From positions 1-22,928 of the forward strand of contig CAAFYT010000083.1 of assembly GCA_900767325.1 (NCBI GenBank): a stretch of DNA of 22,928 bases. Direction: 5' to 3'. Source of the DNA: Kiritimatiellia bacterium (GTDB lineage Bacteria; Verrucomicrobiota; Kiritimatiellia; RFP12; UBA1067). The notes under the pieces were generated by a model. It was not told where the DNA came from. It saw nothing but the letters and a program-made list of their open reading frames with translations, and did no database searches. Within the stretch, counting starts at the first letter, position 1, and every line of letters begins with the position of its first letter. Shown piece after piece: positions 1 to 6,516 of the stretch. The translations under genes were made by a program, and so were the position numbers.

Positions 1-113
1 CCCGCGTCCGCGCGATGCGACGAGGTAATCACCCTCCAGCCCGCCGCCCTGAGATGCGCGGCGATGGCCTTGCCGAGACGAACGGTTCCGCCCGTTACAA
101 GAACCGACTTCAT
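1..113 (-). CDS. Short-chain dehydrogenase/reductase, N-terminal fragment (cut by window edge)
   Basis: Only the first 37 codons are in the window; the gene continues past position 1. The visible protein opens MKSVLVTGGTVRLGKAIA, a beta-strand followed by a glycine-rich TGGxxRLG turn and a helix. This is the NAD(P)-binding Rossmann start of the SDR family (TGxxxGxG type). The ending WRVITSSHR is a second beta-strand with Ser/His/Arg, as in NADPH-preferring SDRs. The start ATG overlaps the murI stop in an ATGA, so it is the last visible member of a tightly coupled operon. The RLGKAIA wording resembles pteridine reductases such as FolM, and folB lies upstream, so a pterin role is possible. The catalytic YxxxK motif is outside the window and the substrate cannot be told. 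Confidence 0.8.
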   Translation of the reverse strand, partial: MKSVLVTGGTVRLGKAIAAHLRAAGWRVITSSHRADA

Positions 114-793
114 CGCGATTCCTCCATTAGGCCGTCGAACACGCGTTTCGCCTGGCGCGCCACGGCCTCGCACGAGTCGATGACCTCCGCGCGACCCCCG
201 CAAACCGCCTCGATCACGCTCCGCAGATGCGGAAAATGGGTGCAGCCGAGCACGATCCGATCCGCTCCCGCCTTGAGAAGCGGCTCGACCTTCGCGCGGA
301 CGATCCGCTCGACCCGCGCGCCCGATGTCTCGCCGCGCTCGACCAGCTGCACGAACTCGTCGGCAATCGCGGCGATCACGGTCACGTTCTTCGCAAAGCG
401 CTCCCGCGTTTCGTTGTAGAGACGGCCGTTGAACGTGCCCGCCGTCGCCAACACGCCGATTATGCGCGAGGCCGAGCGCTGGGCGGCCGGTTTGATCGCC
501 GGTTCGATGCCGACGAAGGGAACGCGCGGATACTTCGCGCGCAGGTAGTCGATCGCCGCCGCCGTTGCGGTATTGCACGCCACGACGATCATCCCGCACC
601 CCCGCCTCAGGAGCTTTCGCACGATCGCCTCCGACAGGCGGATGATCTCCTCCGGCGAACGGTTTCCGTAGGGACAATGGGCGGAGTCGGCGATATAGAG
701 GGTCTTTGCCGCTGGGCACAGTCGCTGAAACGCCTCCAGGATGCAGCGTCCGCCGACGCCGCTATCGAAGAAACCCACGCGACACGGCTTCAT
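110..793 (-). CDS. murI: Glutamate racemase MurI
   Basis: Interconverts L- and D-glutamate in the cytosol, supplying D-Glu to MurD for peptidoglycan stem peptides. The 227-residue protein starts with FFDSGVGG (residues 8-15, including the Asp/Ser pair) and has PYG at 41-43. Both catalytic cysteines are present: C73 in ACNTATA and C184 in LGCTHFP. Family members usually have about 260-285 residues, so this one is short, mainly near the C terminus, but all active-site motifs are intact. The ATG start overlaps the stop of the upstream release-factor-like gene (ATGA at 790-793), and its own stop overlaps the next ATG (110-113). Expression is therefore probably by translational coupling inside the long operon that also carries murA. 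Confidence 0.95.
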   Translation of the reverse strand: MKPCRVGFFDSGVGGRCILEAFQRLCPAAKTLYIADSAHCPYGNRSPEEIIRLSEAIVRKLLRRGCGMIVVACNTATAAAIDYLRAKYPRVPFVGIEPAIKPAAQRSASRIIGVLATAGTFNGRLYNETRERFAKNVTVIAAIADEFVQLVERGETSGARVERIVRAKVEPLLKAGADRIVLGCTHFPHLRSVIEAVCGGRAEVIDSCEAVARQAKRVFDGLMEESR

Positions 794-1191
794 TCCTCCA
801 CCACCTTCCGACGCAGGGCCTTGACCTCGGAATGGGCGTGCTTCGCCTCCAGCATTTTTTGCTTCTGCCGGCGGCTTCGCCGGCGTTTCTGCCGCCGAAT
901 CTTCTCGCGCCGCTGCTGCGCGGCGCTCTTGCGCCGCTCTTCCTTCGCAAGGATCGCCTCGGCGAGCTGGCGGCGCGCCAACCAGCGGTTCGTCTCGCGG
1001 CTGCGCGTTTCGCCGCAGCGCACCTGCAAGCCGCTCGGCGCGTGTTCGAGCCGCACGACGTTCGAGGTCTTGTTCGTCTTCTGCCCGCCGGGGCCGCCGC
1101 CGAGGATGAAGCTTTCGGCCAGATCCTCCTCGAAGAGAGAGGCCTCGGCCATCAGCGTCTTGATGCGCTCGATCGTTTCGGGCGAAATCAT
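790..1191 (-). CDS. Release-factor-like ribosome rescue protein (GGQ domain, basic tail)
   Basis: A 133-residue protein with a single class I release-factor catalytic domain. The GGQ tripeptide is at residues 35-37 within GGGPGGQKTNKT, followed by SNVVRLEHAPSGL. It has no stop-codon recognition domain (no PxT or SPF region). From about residue 80 the tail is a run of Lys/Arg/Gln residues, predicted to be a basic helix. This layout matches ribosome rescue factors of the ArfB and mitochondrial MTRFR (C12orf65) type, which hydrolyse peptidyl-tRNA on stalled ribosomes or split large subunits. The wording around GGQ (KTNKTSN) is closer to MTRFR than to ArfB as I recall them. The start is set by the ATGA overlap with pncC at 1188-1191; the stop overlaps the murI start. 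The exact rescue substrate is inferred. Confidence 0.85.
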   Translation of the reverse strand: MISPETIERIKTLMAEASLFEEDLAESFILGGGPGGQKTNKTSNVVRLEHAPSGLQVRCGETRSRETNRWLARRQLAEAILAKEERRKSAAQQRREKIRRQKRRRSRRQKQKMLEAKHAHSEVKALRRKVVEE

Positions 1192-1655
1192 GACGCCGCC
1201 ACCGTCAGCATGCCCAGCGCATGCATGACCGCCTGTTCGCGCACGCGCTCGCGCGTTCCCTGGAAAATCGCCTTCTCCGTCCTTACGCCGGCTTTCGTCG
1301 CCAAGCCGAACCAGACGAGCCCGACGGGCTTCTCTGCGCTGCCCCCGCCGGGGCCCGCGATGCCGGTCACGGAAACGGCCAGATCGCTCCCGACGAGCCG
1401 CCGCGCGCCTTCGGCCATCTGCGCGGCGGTCTCGGCGCTGACCGCCCCCACGGTCTCGAGCGTCGCCTCGTCGACGCCGAGCACCCCGCGCTTCACCGAA
1501 TTGGCGTAGGAGATCACTCCGCCGAGAAAGACCTCGCTCGACCCCGCGACCGAGGTCAGGGCCGCGCCCACGCCGCCGCCCGTGCAGCTCTCGGCCGTCG
1601 CGCAAGTCAGCGCATTCGCCTTCAGGAGGCCGACGAGCTTCTCAGCGACCGTCAT
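1188..1655 (-). CDS. pncC: Nicotinamide-nucleotide amidohydrolase PncC (CinA C-terminal domain)
   Basis: A stand-alone CinA-C domain of 155 residues. The family deamidates nicotinamide mononucleotide to nicotinate mononucleotide, recycling the NMN released by DNA ligase and other NAD-consuming enzymes. The conserved ATAESCTGG block holds the proposed nucleophile Ser23, and TGIAGPGGG lies in the second half (about residues 107-115). The N-terminal molybdopterin-binding-like domain of full CinA is absent, as in E. coli PncC. The start at 1655 is supported by GGAGG at 1662-1666, 6 nt upstream, inside folB. The first 14 nt of pncC overlap the end of folB. Its stop overlaps the next gene's ATG. 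Confidence 0.94.
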   Translation of the reverse strand: MTVAEKLVGLLKANALTCATAESCTGGGVGAALTSVAGSSEVFLGGVISYANSVKRGVLGVDEATLETVGAVSAETAAQMAEGARRLVGSDLAVSVTGIAGPGGGSAEKPVGLVWFGLATKAGVRTEKAIFQGTRERVREQAVMHALGMLTVAAS

Positions 1656-1983
1656 AGACCACCTCCGCGGACGAAAGACCCGCAATTGCGCCGCTCTTGC
1701 GCACGGCCACGCGCGCGGCGCGAACCAGCTTCTCGCGCCGGCAGACATCGTAAACGACGCGCGCGGCGCGTTCGATCATGCGGCAGCGCGCCTCCCGAAG
1801 GGCCGCGCGAATGCGCGCGGCGAGCGCGGCGTAGTCGACGGTGTCGGCGAGCGCATCCGTCTCCGCCGCGCGATCGGAGATCTCCAGCTCGACGTCGATG
1901 CGAAGAGTCTGCACCCGCTCGCGTTCCTCGGGCAGGTCTCCGATGATGCACGCAACCTCCAATCCGTTCAGCTTCAGTTTCAT
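1642..1983 (-). CDS. folB: Dihydroneopterin aldolase FolB
   Basis: Converts 7,8-dihydroneopterin to 6-hydroxymethyl-dihydropterin and glycolaldehyde in folate synthesis. The 113-residue length is normal for the family. Recognisable elements are the N-terminal GLEVACIIGDLPEERE (with E20), DTVDYAAL with Y51, IER with E71 (the pterin-anchoring Glu position) and VRKSGAIAG with K96 at the position of the catalytic lysine. The usual KPxA(I/L) reads KSGAI here, a mild variation. The ATG overlaps the thiamine pyrophosphokinase stop as ATGA (1980-1983) and has no good Shine-Dalgarno sequence of its own, so translation is probably coupled. No folE, folK or folP is in the window. Confidence 0.93.
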   Translation of the reverse strand: MKLKLNGLEVACIIGDLPEERERVQTLRIDVELEISDRAAETDALADTVDYAALAARIRAALREARCRMIERAARVVYDVCRREKLVRAARVAVRKSGAIAGLSSAEVVYDGR

Positions 1984-2570
1984 AAGACGATGTAGACATA
2001 GGCCGGTTTGTCGGAAACGACCACGACCCGATTCGCCGTCGCGCGATTCAGCGTCGCGCAGTAGAGCGTCTCGAAGCGAACCTCGCGGAGCGGCCATTCG
2101 AGGCCGGACGAGGTCATTCGCGTTTTGCGATCGGTCGCAAAGACCGAAACCCTCGCGCCGCGCGTCACGGCGAAGCTTCTCCGCCCCCGGACATAGGCGA
2201 AAAGTCCATAATCGGTCAAGACGTCGAGCCCCGCGTCGAGCGCGCGGAAGATGTTGCCGAGGGCGTGATCCTCGCATTTGCCGACCGCGCCCAGAACGAT
2301 CGGGTCGCGCAAGCGCTTCGCCCGGCAATAGGCGATCGCCTTCGAAAGATCGTTCGTCTCCTGATCGTCGATCCGCACGATGTTGTCGTAGCGTCCGCGC
2401 ACCGAATCGCAATCGCCGACCACGGCATAGGGCTGGCGGCGGAAGCGACGAGAGTAGGCATCCGCCGCGCCATCGCAACAGACGACGCGCGCGGCCGAGG
2501 CGAGCGCCTTCCAGGCCGCTCCATTGCGCCGCGGAAACGCCCCGTTCGCCAAGATCACCGTCCGCCTCAC
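1980..2570 (-). CDS. thiN: Thiamine pyrophosphokinase
   Basis: Transfers pyrophosphate from ATP to thiamine, giving the cofactor thiamine diphosphate. With a GTG start at 2570 the protein has 196 residues, close to family length. Motifs in order are CDGAAD (32-37), GDCDS (52-56, the acidic Mg-ATP site of the GDxDS type), DDQETNDLSKA (68-78) and GKCEDHALGN (97-106, thiamine-side). The GTG at 2570 is preferred because it overlaps the stop of the YrdC-Maf gene as GTGA, like the neighbouring junctions, and a GGGGGA purine stretch lies about 9 nt upstream. An in-frame GTG at 2585 would add five residues but has no ribosome-binding site. It sits in a cofactor block with folB and pncC. Confidence 0.92.
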   Translation of the reverse strand: MRRTVILANGAFPRRNGAAWKALASAARVVCCDGAADAYSRRFRRQPYAVVGDCDSVRGRYDNIVRIDDQETNDLSKAIAYCRAKRLRDPIVLGAVGKCEDHALGNIFRALDAGLDVLTDYGLFAYVRGRRSFAVTRGARVSVFATDRKTRMTSSGLEWPLREVRFETLYCATLNRATANRVVVVSDKPAYVYIVL

Positions 2571-3625
2571 GGCACAATCCCCCACTCGCGCAGCGGCTCG
2601 ACCGGGAGGCCCATGATGTTCTCATAGCTCCCCGACCAGCCCTCGACGATGAGATCGCCCGATTCGTCGATATCGTAGGCGCCCGCGCGATCCGTCGGAC
2701 GCACCCGCCGCACATACTCGTCGATCAGCGCCTCCGAAAGCGGCCGGAAGCGCACCTCGCTCCTCACGACCCGCGTCTCGCCATCGAACGCCACGCCGGT
2801 GAAGACGGCGTGGACCTGTCCGCTGAGCTCGCGCAGGTAGGAACGGGCCTCTTCCAGATCTCTCGGTTTTCCGTAGATGCGATTGTCGAACCACACGATC
2901 GTATCGGCCGAAAGGCACTTCTCGACCCGCGCCGCCGCGCCCTTCGCCAAGGCATTCTCGCGCACGGTCCGCTCGGGATCGCTGGGAATGCTCACCTCCG
3001 GCGCATCGGTCTTCACCACCGTGAAGTCCACGCCGAGATCCTTCAAAATCTTCGCGCGTCGCGGGCTGCCGCTCGCCAGAGTCAGAAAGGCAACCGGTCC
3101 GCGGCGAAGCACCTCAAGATCGCCGCCCTCGCCCACGCGCACGACGGTCGAGGCCACGCCGCCCGGCGAGACGCCGTCATCCACGACCGCATCGGCGAGA
3201 AGCCCCACGCTTTCAAGGGCTTCTTGCGCCTCGGTCGCCGCGCTCCGGCCCGAGACATTGGCGCTCGTGACGCGCAGCGCTCCGCCGCAAGCGGCGAGAA
3301 GCCGCCGCGTCCACGCATGGTCCGGCACGCGCACGCCCTCCCCTCGGGCGACGACGGTCAGCGCGCCCGGCCAATGCCGAGCGCCCAGCGCCGCGGCCGT
3401 TTCGCCGACGAACCGCGCCGCCGAGTCGGCATCGGCGGCGAGAAGCGCGATCGGCTTCGCCGAGTCCCTCGCCTTGATCGCATAGAGCCGCCGAATCGCG
3501 TCGGGGAAATCGGGATGCGCGGCAAGGCCGTAGACGGTATCGGTCGGTATCAGCGCGACTCCTCCGCGCTTCAGGATTCCGGCCACGACCGCGAGCGCGG
3601 CATCATCCGCAGGAAGAAGCTCCAC
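2567..3625 (-). CDS. YrdC/Sua5 (TsaC) threonylcarbamoyl-AMP synthase fused to Maf nucleotide pyrophosphatase
   Basis: One 352-residue reading frame with two complete enzymes. Residues 1-178 are a YrdC domain: IPTDTVYGLA (26-35), IKARDSAKPIALL with K51 and R53, and SANVSG (121-126). It makes L-threonylcarbamoyl-AMP for the tRNA t6A37 modification. Residues 180-352 are a Maf domain: LASGSPRR (183-190), ADTIVW with D241, YGKP (251-254), LSGQVHAVFTGV (267-278), RAGAYDID (313-320) and SGSYENIMGLP (331-341). Maf proteins hydrolyse non-canonical or modified NTPs. The linker is only a few residues. The GTG start at 3625 has AGGAGG 7 nt upstream and follows the murA stop by 1 nt. The C-terminal Sua5 domain is absent, as in TsaC. 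The domain calls are firm; a functional reason for the fusion is not visible. Confidence 0.92.
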   Translation of the reverse strand: MELLPADDAALAVVAGILKRGGVALIPTDTVYGLAAHPDFPDAIRRLYAIKARDSAKPIALLAADADSAARFVGETAAALGARHWPGALTVVARGEGVRVPDHAWTRRLLAACGGALRVTSANVSGRSAATEAQEALESVGLLADAVVDDGVSPGGVASTVVRVGEGGDLEVLRRGPVAFLTLASGSPRRAKILKDLGVDFTVVKTDAPEVSIPSDPERTVRENALAKGAAARVEKCLSADTIVWFDNRIYGKPRDLEEARSYLRELSGQVHAVFTGVAFDGETRVVRSEVRFRPLSEALIDEYVRRVRPTDRAGAYDIDESGDLIVEGWSGSYENIMGLPVEPLREWGIVP

Positions 3626-3626
3626 C

Positions 3627-4913
3627 TCAAGCCCTCCTGAGAACATCCGCGCCCAGTTCGCCGAGCGATTTCTCGACGGAGACATAGCCGCGATCGATGG
3701 ATTCGGCGTTGCAAATCTGCGTTTCGCCCTTCGCGCAGAGCGCCGCGATGACCAGCGCGATGCCCGCGCGGATATCGGGCGAATTGACGAGCCCACCGCA
3801 GAGCGAGCACGGCCCCGTGACCACGACGCGATGCGGATCGCACTGGACGATCTTGGCGCCCATCTGCTTGAGGTGGTCGACGAAATAGAGGCGGCTTTCG
3901 AACATCTTCTCGAAGAAGAGGCACGTTCCGCGCGCCTGCGAGGCGAGCACGATCAGAATCGCCATCAGATCGGAGGGAAACGCGGGCCACGTTCCGTCGG
4001 CAAGGGAGGGGATCGCGTCGCCGAGGTCGTACTTCATCTTCAGCCGCTTGCGCGGAACGTAGTGAAGCGTGCCATGCGCCGCATCGATCGTCCACGTCAC
4101 GCCGAAGCGGGCGAACGCGCCCTCCAGAACGTCGAAGGGCTCGGGGTCGATGCCGGTCAGCGTCAGTTCGCCGCCCGTCACGGCGGCCGCCGCGATGTAG
4201 CTGCCGGCCTCGATGTAGTCGCACCCGACCCTCACCGCGCAGCCGCCCAGCTCCTCGACGCCGACGATCTTCAGAAGATTCGTTCCCGCGCCGGAGACCT
4301 TCGCCCCCATCGCGTTGAGCATATTCGCCAGATCCACGATATGCGGCTCGCAGGCGGCGTTGTAGATCTCCGTCTCGCCTTCGGATAGAACCGCCGCCAT
4401 CATGATGTTCTCCGTTGCCGTGACCGAGGCCTCGTCGAGCAGGATCTTCGCACCCTTCAGCGCGCCGCTGAGGGAAAGCGTTCGCTTGCCGACCTTCGTC
4501 CGGGCGCCGAGGGCGCCGAAGCCGGCGAAGTGGGTGTCGAGCCGACGATGGCCGATGGCGTCCCCGCCCGGCGGCGGCAGCACGGCGCGACCGAGGCGGG
4601 CGAGCAAGGGTCCGGCGAAGAGGAAACTCGTGCGGATCTTCGCGGCGAACTCGGGATCGAGCTTGGCCGTCTTCAGGTGCGTCGCGGTCAGCGTCACCGT
4701 TCCCTCCCGCAGATTGCGCACGACCTTCGCGCCGAAGCGGCGCGCGGTCTCCAGCATCAGGGAGACATCGTCGATCTCCGGCAGGTTCGAGATCGTGACG
4801 GGCTGCGAAGTCAGGAGCGAGGCCGCGATCATCGGCAGCGCGGCATTCTTGTTCCCGGAGACGCGATGCGTACCCGAGATCGTCCTGCGCCCGCGAATGA
4901 CCAGCCGACTCAT
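3627..4913 (-). CDS. murA: UDP-N-acetylglucosamine 1-carboxyvinyltransferase MurA (Asp-type, predicted fosfomycin-resistant)
   Basis: First committed step of peptidoglycan synthesis: transfers enolpyruvate from PEP to UDP-GlcNAc in the cytosol. The 428-residue protein has SGNKNAALP with K22/N23, RTSFLFAGPLLARLG with R94, and WPAFPSDL with D315 as the general-base Asp. The mobile-loop motif that normally reads PGGCxIG is PGGDAIG, so D118 replaces the catalytic cysteine (codon GAC, 4560-4562). In chlamydial and mycobacterial MurA this same Cys-to-Asp change keeps the enzyme active but makes it insensitive to fosfomycin. The start is 1 nt after the stop of the potassium-regulator gene, and its own stop is 1 nt from the next start. 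Length and motifs are otherwise normal. Confidence 0.96.
   Translation of the reverse strand: MSRLVIRGRRTISGTHRVSGNKNAALPMIAASLLTSQPVTISNLPEIDDVSLMLETARRFGAKVVRNLREGTVTLTATHLKTAKLDPEFAAKIRTSFLFAGPLLARLGRAVLPPPGGDAIGHRRLDTHFAGFGALGARTKVGKRTLSLSGALKGAKILLDEASVTATENIMMAAVLSEGETEIYNAACEPHIVDLANMLNAMGAKVSGAGTNLLKIVGVEELGGCAVRVGCDYIEAGSYIAAAAVTGGELTLTGIDPEPFDVLEGAFARFGVTWTIDAAHGTLHYVPRKRLKMKYDLGDAIPSLADGTWPAFPSDLMAILIVLASQARGTCLFFEKMFESRLYFVDHLKQMGAKIVQCDPHRVVVTGPCSLCGGLVNSPDIRAGIALVIAALCAKGETQICNAESIDRGYVSVEKSLGELGADVLRRA
3633..3638 (-). promoter_or_regulatory. Shine-Dalgarno sequence deciding the YrdC-Maf start
   Basis: On the minus strand this reads AGGAGG, 7 nt ahead of the GTG at 3625. It lies within the last codons of murA. 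It argues for the GTG start over an in-frame ATG at 3646, which would place the Shine-Dalgarno inside the coding region. Confidence 0.8.
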
Positions 4914-4914
4914 G

Positions 4915-5571
4915 TCAGGACATCTTGTCGATGCTCTTCGTCTCTCCGAAGACGATCAGCTTGTCGTCGGACTGGAGGACGTCGGTCGGACTGGGGATCA
5001 GAACCTTGCGCGCAAGCCGCGGATCGGGATCGGCGCGACGGATGCAGAGCACCGTAATGCCCGCGTTCTTGCGCAGATCCGCCTCGGCGAGCGTCTTGCC
5101 GCGCACGCCGTCGGGCACGTCGATCTCGGCGATCGAATACCCCTCCGAGACCTCCAGGAAGTCGAGCACATCGTGATTGGCGATCGCCCGCGCCAGACGA
5201 TGGGCGCTATCGCGGTCGGGATAGACCACCGAATCGGCGCCGATGCGCCGCAGGATCTTGCCGTGCAGCTCGCTCGTCGCCTTGGCGATCACATTGGGGA
5301 TGCCGAGCTCCTTGCAGTTGGCGGTCGCCATCATCGACGATTCCATGTTCGACCCGATGGCCACGACCACCACGTCGCAATCGCCGAAGCCGGCCTCCTC
5401 CAGGATCCGGAGCTGCGTTGCGTCGCCCTGCACAGCCGTGGCGAACTCGTTCGCAAGCTGCATCGCCGGACGATTCCGGTCGATCAGCGAGACCTCCACG
5501 CCGGCGTTCGAAAACGACTCCGCCAACGCCATACCGAAGCGCCCGGCGCCGATAATACCGATCTTCTTCAT
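4915..5571 (-). CDS. TrkA/KtrA-type potassium channel regulatory subunit
   Basis: A 218-residue cytosolic protein with an N-terminal RCK/TrkA-N Rossmann domain: IIGAGRFGMALA (residues 6-17, GxGxxG) and the ribose-binding acid D31 in SLIDRNR. A TrkA-C domain follows (about 140-218). Such subunits bind adenine nucleotides and gate a KtrB/TrkH-type membrane potassium transporter. The single Rossmann-plus-C layout and length match KtrA rather than the doubled E. coli TrkA. No membrane subunit gene is in the window. The ATG overlaps the stop of the ABC ATPase gene in ATGA (5568-5571), and murA follows after 1 nt, so it is co-expressed with unrelated genes. Confidence 0.9.
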   Translation of the reverse strand: MKKIGIIGAGRFGMALAESFSNAGVEVSLIDRNRPAMQLANEFATAVQGDATQLRILEEAGFGDCDVVVVAIGSNMESSMMATANCKELGIPNVIAKATSELHGKILRRIGADSVVYPDRDSAHRLARAIANHDVLDFLEVSEGYSIAEIDVPDGVRGKTLAEADLRKNAGITVLCIRRADPDPRLARKVLIPSPTDVLQSDDKLIVFGETKSIDKMS

Positions 5572-6362
5572 TCCAACTCCATTTTCCTCGCTTCGCGGAC
5601 GAGCGATTGCGAATACGGATGCTGCGGATGATCGAAGAATCCGGCGGCGTCCTCCGCCATCTCGATCACCCGCCCGCTCTTCATCACCGCGATCCGCGTT
5701 GCCATCTGCGAAACCACGCCGAGATCGTGCGTGATCAGCAGAATGGCCGAATTGGCCCGGTGAAGTTCCTTCATCAGCTTCAGAACCTGCGCTTGGATGG
5801 TCACATCCAGCGCGGTCGTCGGCTCGTCGGCGATCACGAGATCCGGACCGAGCATCAGCCCCATCGCGATCATCACGCGCTGCTGCATGCCGCCTGAGAG
5901 TTCGTGGGGATAAGCCATCGCGCGCACCGCCGGATCGGGTATGCCGACCTTGCCCAGCCACTCCAGCGACAGGTCGCGCGCCGCCTTCCGCGTGACCTTC
6001 TCGTGCAGCAGCACCGTCTCGATCAGCTGATCGCCGATGCGATGCAACGGCGAAAGGGACCCCATCGGATCCTGAAAGACAACGCCGATCTTCTTGCCGC
6101 GGATCTGCCTGAGCCGCGGCAGCGGCATCGTCAGCATCTCCTCGCCGTCAAGCAGGATGCGCCCGTTCGGCCAGAACGCCGGCGGCGACGGCAGAAGCCG
6201 CGCGATCGACATCGACACCGAGCTCTTTCCGCTACCGGACTCGCCGACGATGCCCAAAACCTCACCGCGCTCCAGCGTCAGACTCACGTCCATCGCCGCG
6301 TGCGTCACCTCACCCTCGTCGTTTCTGAACGAGACATCAAGATCGTCTATTTCCAAAAGCAT
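5568..6362 (-). CDS. ABC transporter ATP-binding protein, oligopeptide/dipeptide (OppD/DppD) type
   Basis: ATPase subunit of a probable peptide or nickel-type importer at the inner face of the inner membrane. The 264-residue protein has Walker A GESGSGKS (40-47), Q-loop VFQDPMGSLSP (Q97), signature LSGGMQQR (155-162), Walker B LVIADEPTTALD (175-186) and switch His H212 in THD. The VTIQAQVL and HPQHPYSQSL stretches are typical of the OppD/DppD branch. It lacks most of the C-terminal oligopeptide-transporter extension, since most OppD/DppD have about 320 residues, so it is a short version. No permease, binding protein or partner OppF is in the window. It is first in its operon, with a -10 element 6 nt upstream of the ATG. 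Confidence 0.92.
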   Translation of the reverse strand: MLLEIDDLDVSFRNDEGEVTHAAMDVSLTLERGEVLGIVGESGSGKSSVSMSIARLLPSPPAFWPNGRILLDGEEMLTMPLPRLRQIRGKKIGVVFQDPMGSLSPLHRIGDQLIETVLLHEKVTRKAARDLSLEWLGKVGIPDPAVRAMAYPHELSGGMQQRVMIAMGLMLGPDLVIADEPTTALDVTIQAQVLKLMKELHRANSAILLITHDLGVVSQMATRIAVMKSGRVIEMAEDAAGFFDHPQHPYSQSLVREARKMELE

Positions 6363-6368
6363 ATCTAT

Positions 6369-6377
6369 ATTTTACCA
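6369..6377 (-). promoter_or_regulatory. Extended -10 promoter for the ABC-ktrA-murA operon (leaderless spacing)
   Basis: The minus strand reads TGGTAAAAT, an extended -10 (TGn plus TAAAAT at 6369-6374). Only 6 nt separate it from the ATG at 6362, so the start point would fall at or within a base of the start codon. It lies just after the TAA of the preceding small gene (6382-6384). I see no good -35. Confidence 0.5.
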
Positions 6378-6381
6378 TAAT

Positions 6382-6516
6382 TTAGCGCTTCAGGCGATCA
6401 GAAGCTGATTGAATCGCCTTTTTGTACATCTTCTCCAATTCGGCAAGGCACTTGTCATTGCCGCGCCAGAACGGAACGGGACCGAGCCGTCTGAGGATGG
6501 GGGTCTCAATCTTCAT
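6382..6516 (-). CDS. Small 44-residue protein coupled to the SWIM gene
   Basis: The reading frame begins MKIETPILRRLGPVPFWRG, overlaps the last 11 nt of the SWIM gene and ends in TAA. The remainder is charged and probably helical (KCLAELEKMYKKA). The overlap and the protein-like composition (PVPFW core, amphipathic helix) argue that it is translated. I do not recognise a named family. The LGPxPFW wording gives a faint recollection of C-terminal tails in longer SWIM zinc-finger proteins, so it could be a tail split off by a frameshift or a separate partner. No membrane segment or signal peptide is visible. It is short enough that chance cannot be excluded. Confidence 0.5.
   Translation of the reverse strand: MKIETPILRRLGPVPFWRGNDKCLAELEKMYKKAIQSASDRLKR

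Noticed and set aside
860..960. Repetitive GCCGCC/CGCCG tract as a DNA repeat element
   Set aside because: It is explained by the Lys/Arg-rich coding tail of the release-factor-like protein.
1980..2585. Thiamine pyrophosphokinase start at the upstream GTG 2585
   Set aside because: No Shine-Dalgarno sequence there, and the GTG at 2570 has one and makes the usual 4-nt overlap.
1841..3640. 599-codon plus-strand open frame over folB, thiN and YrdC-Maf
   Set aside because: Composition is Arg/Ser/Pro-rich with no domain, while the opposite strand has four motif-supported genes.
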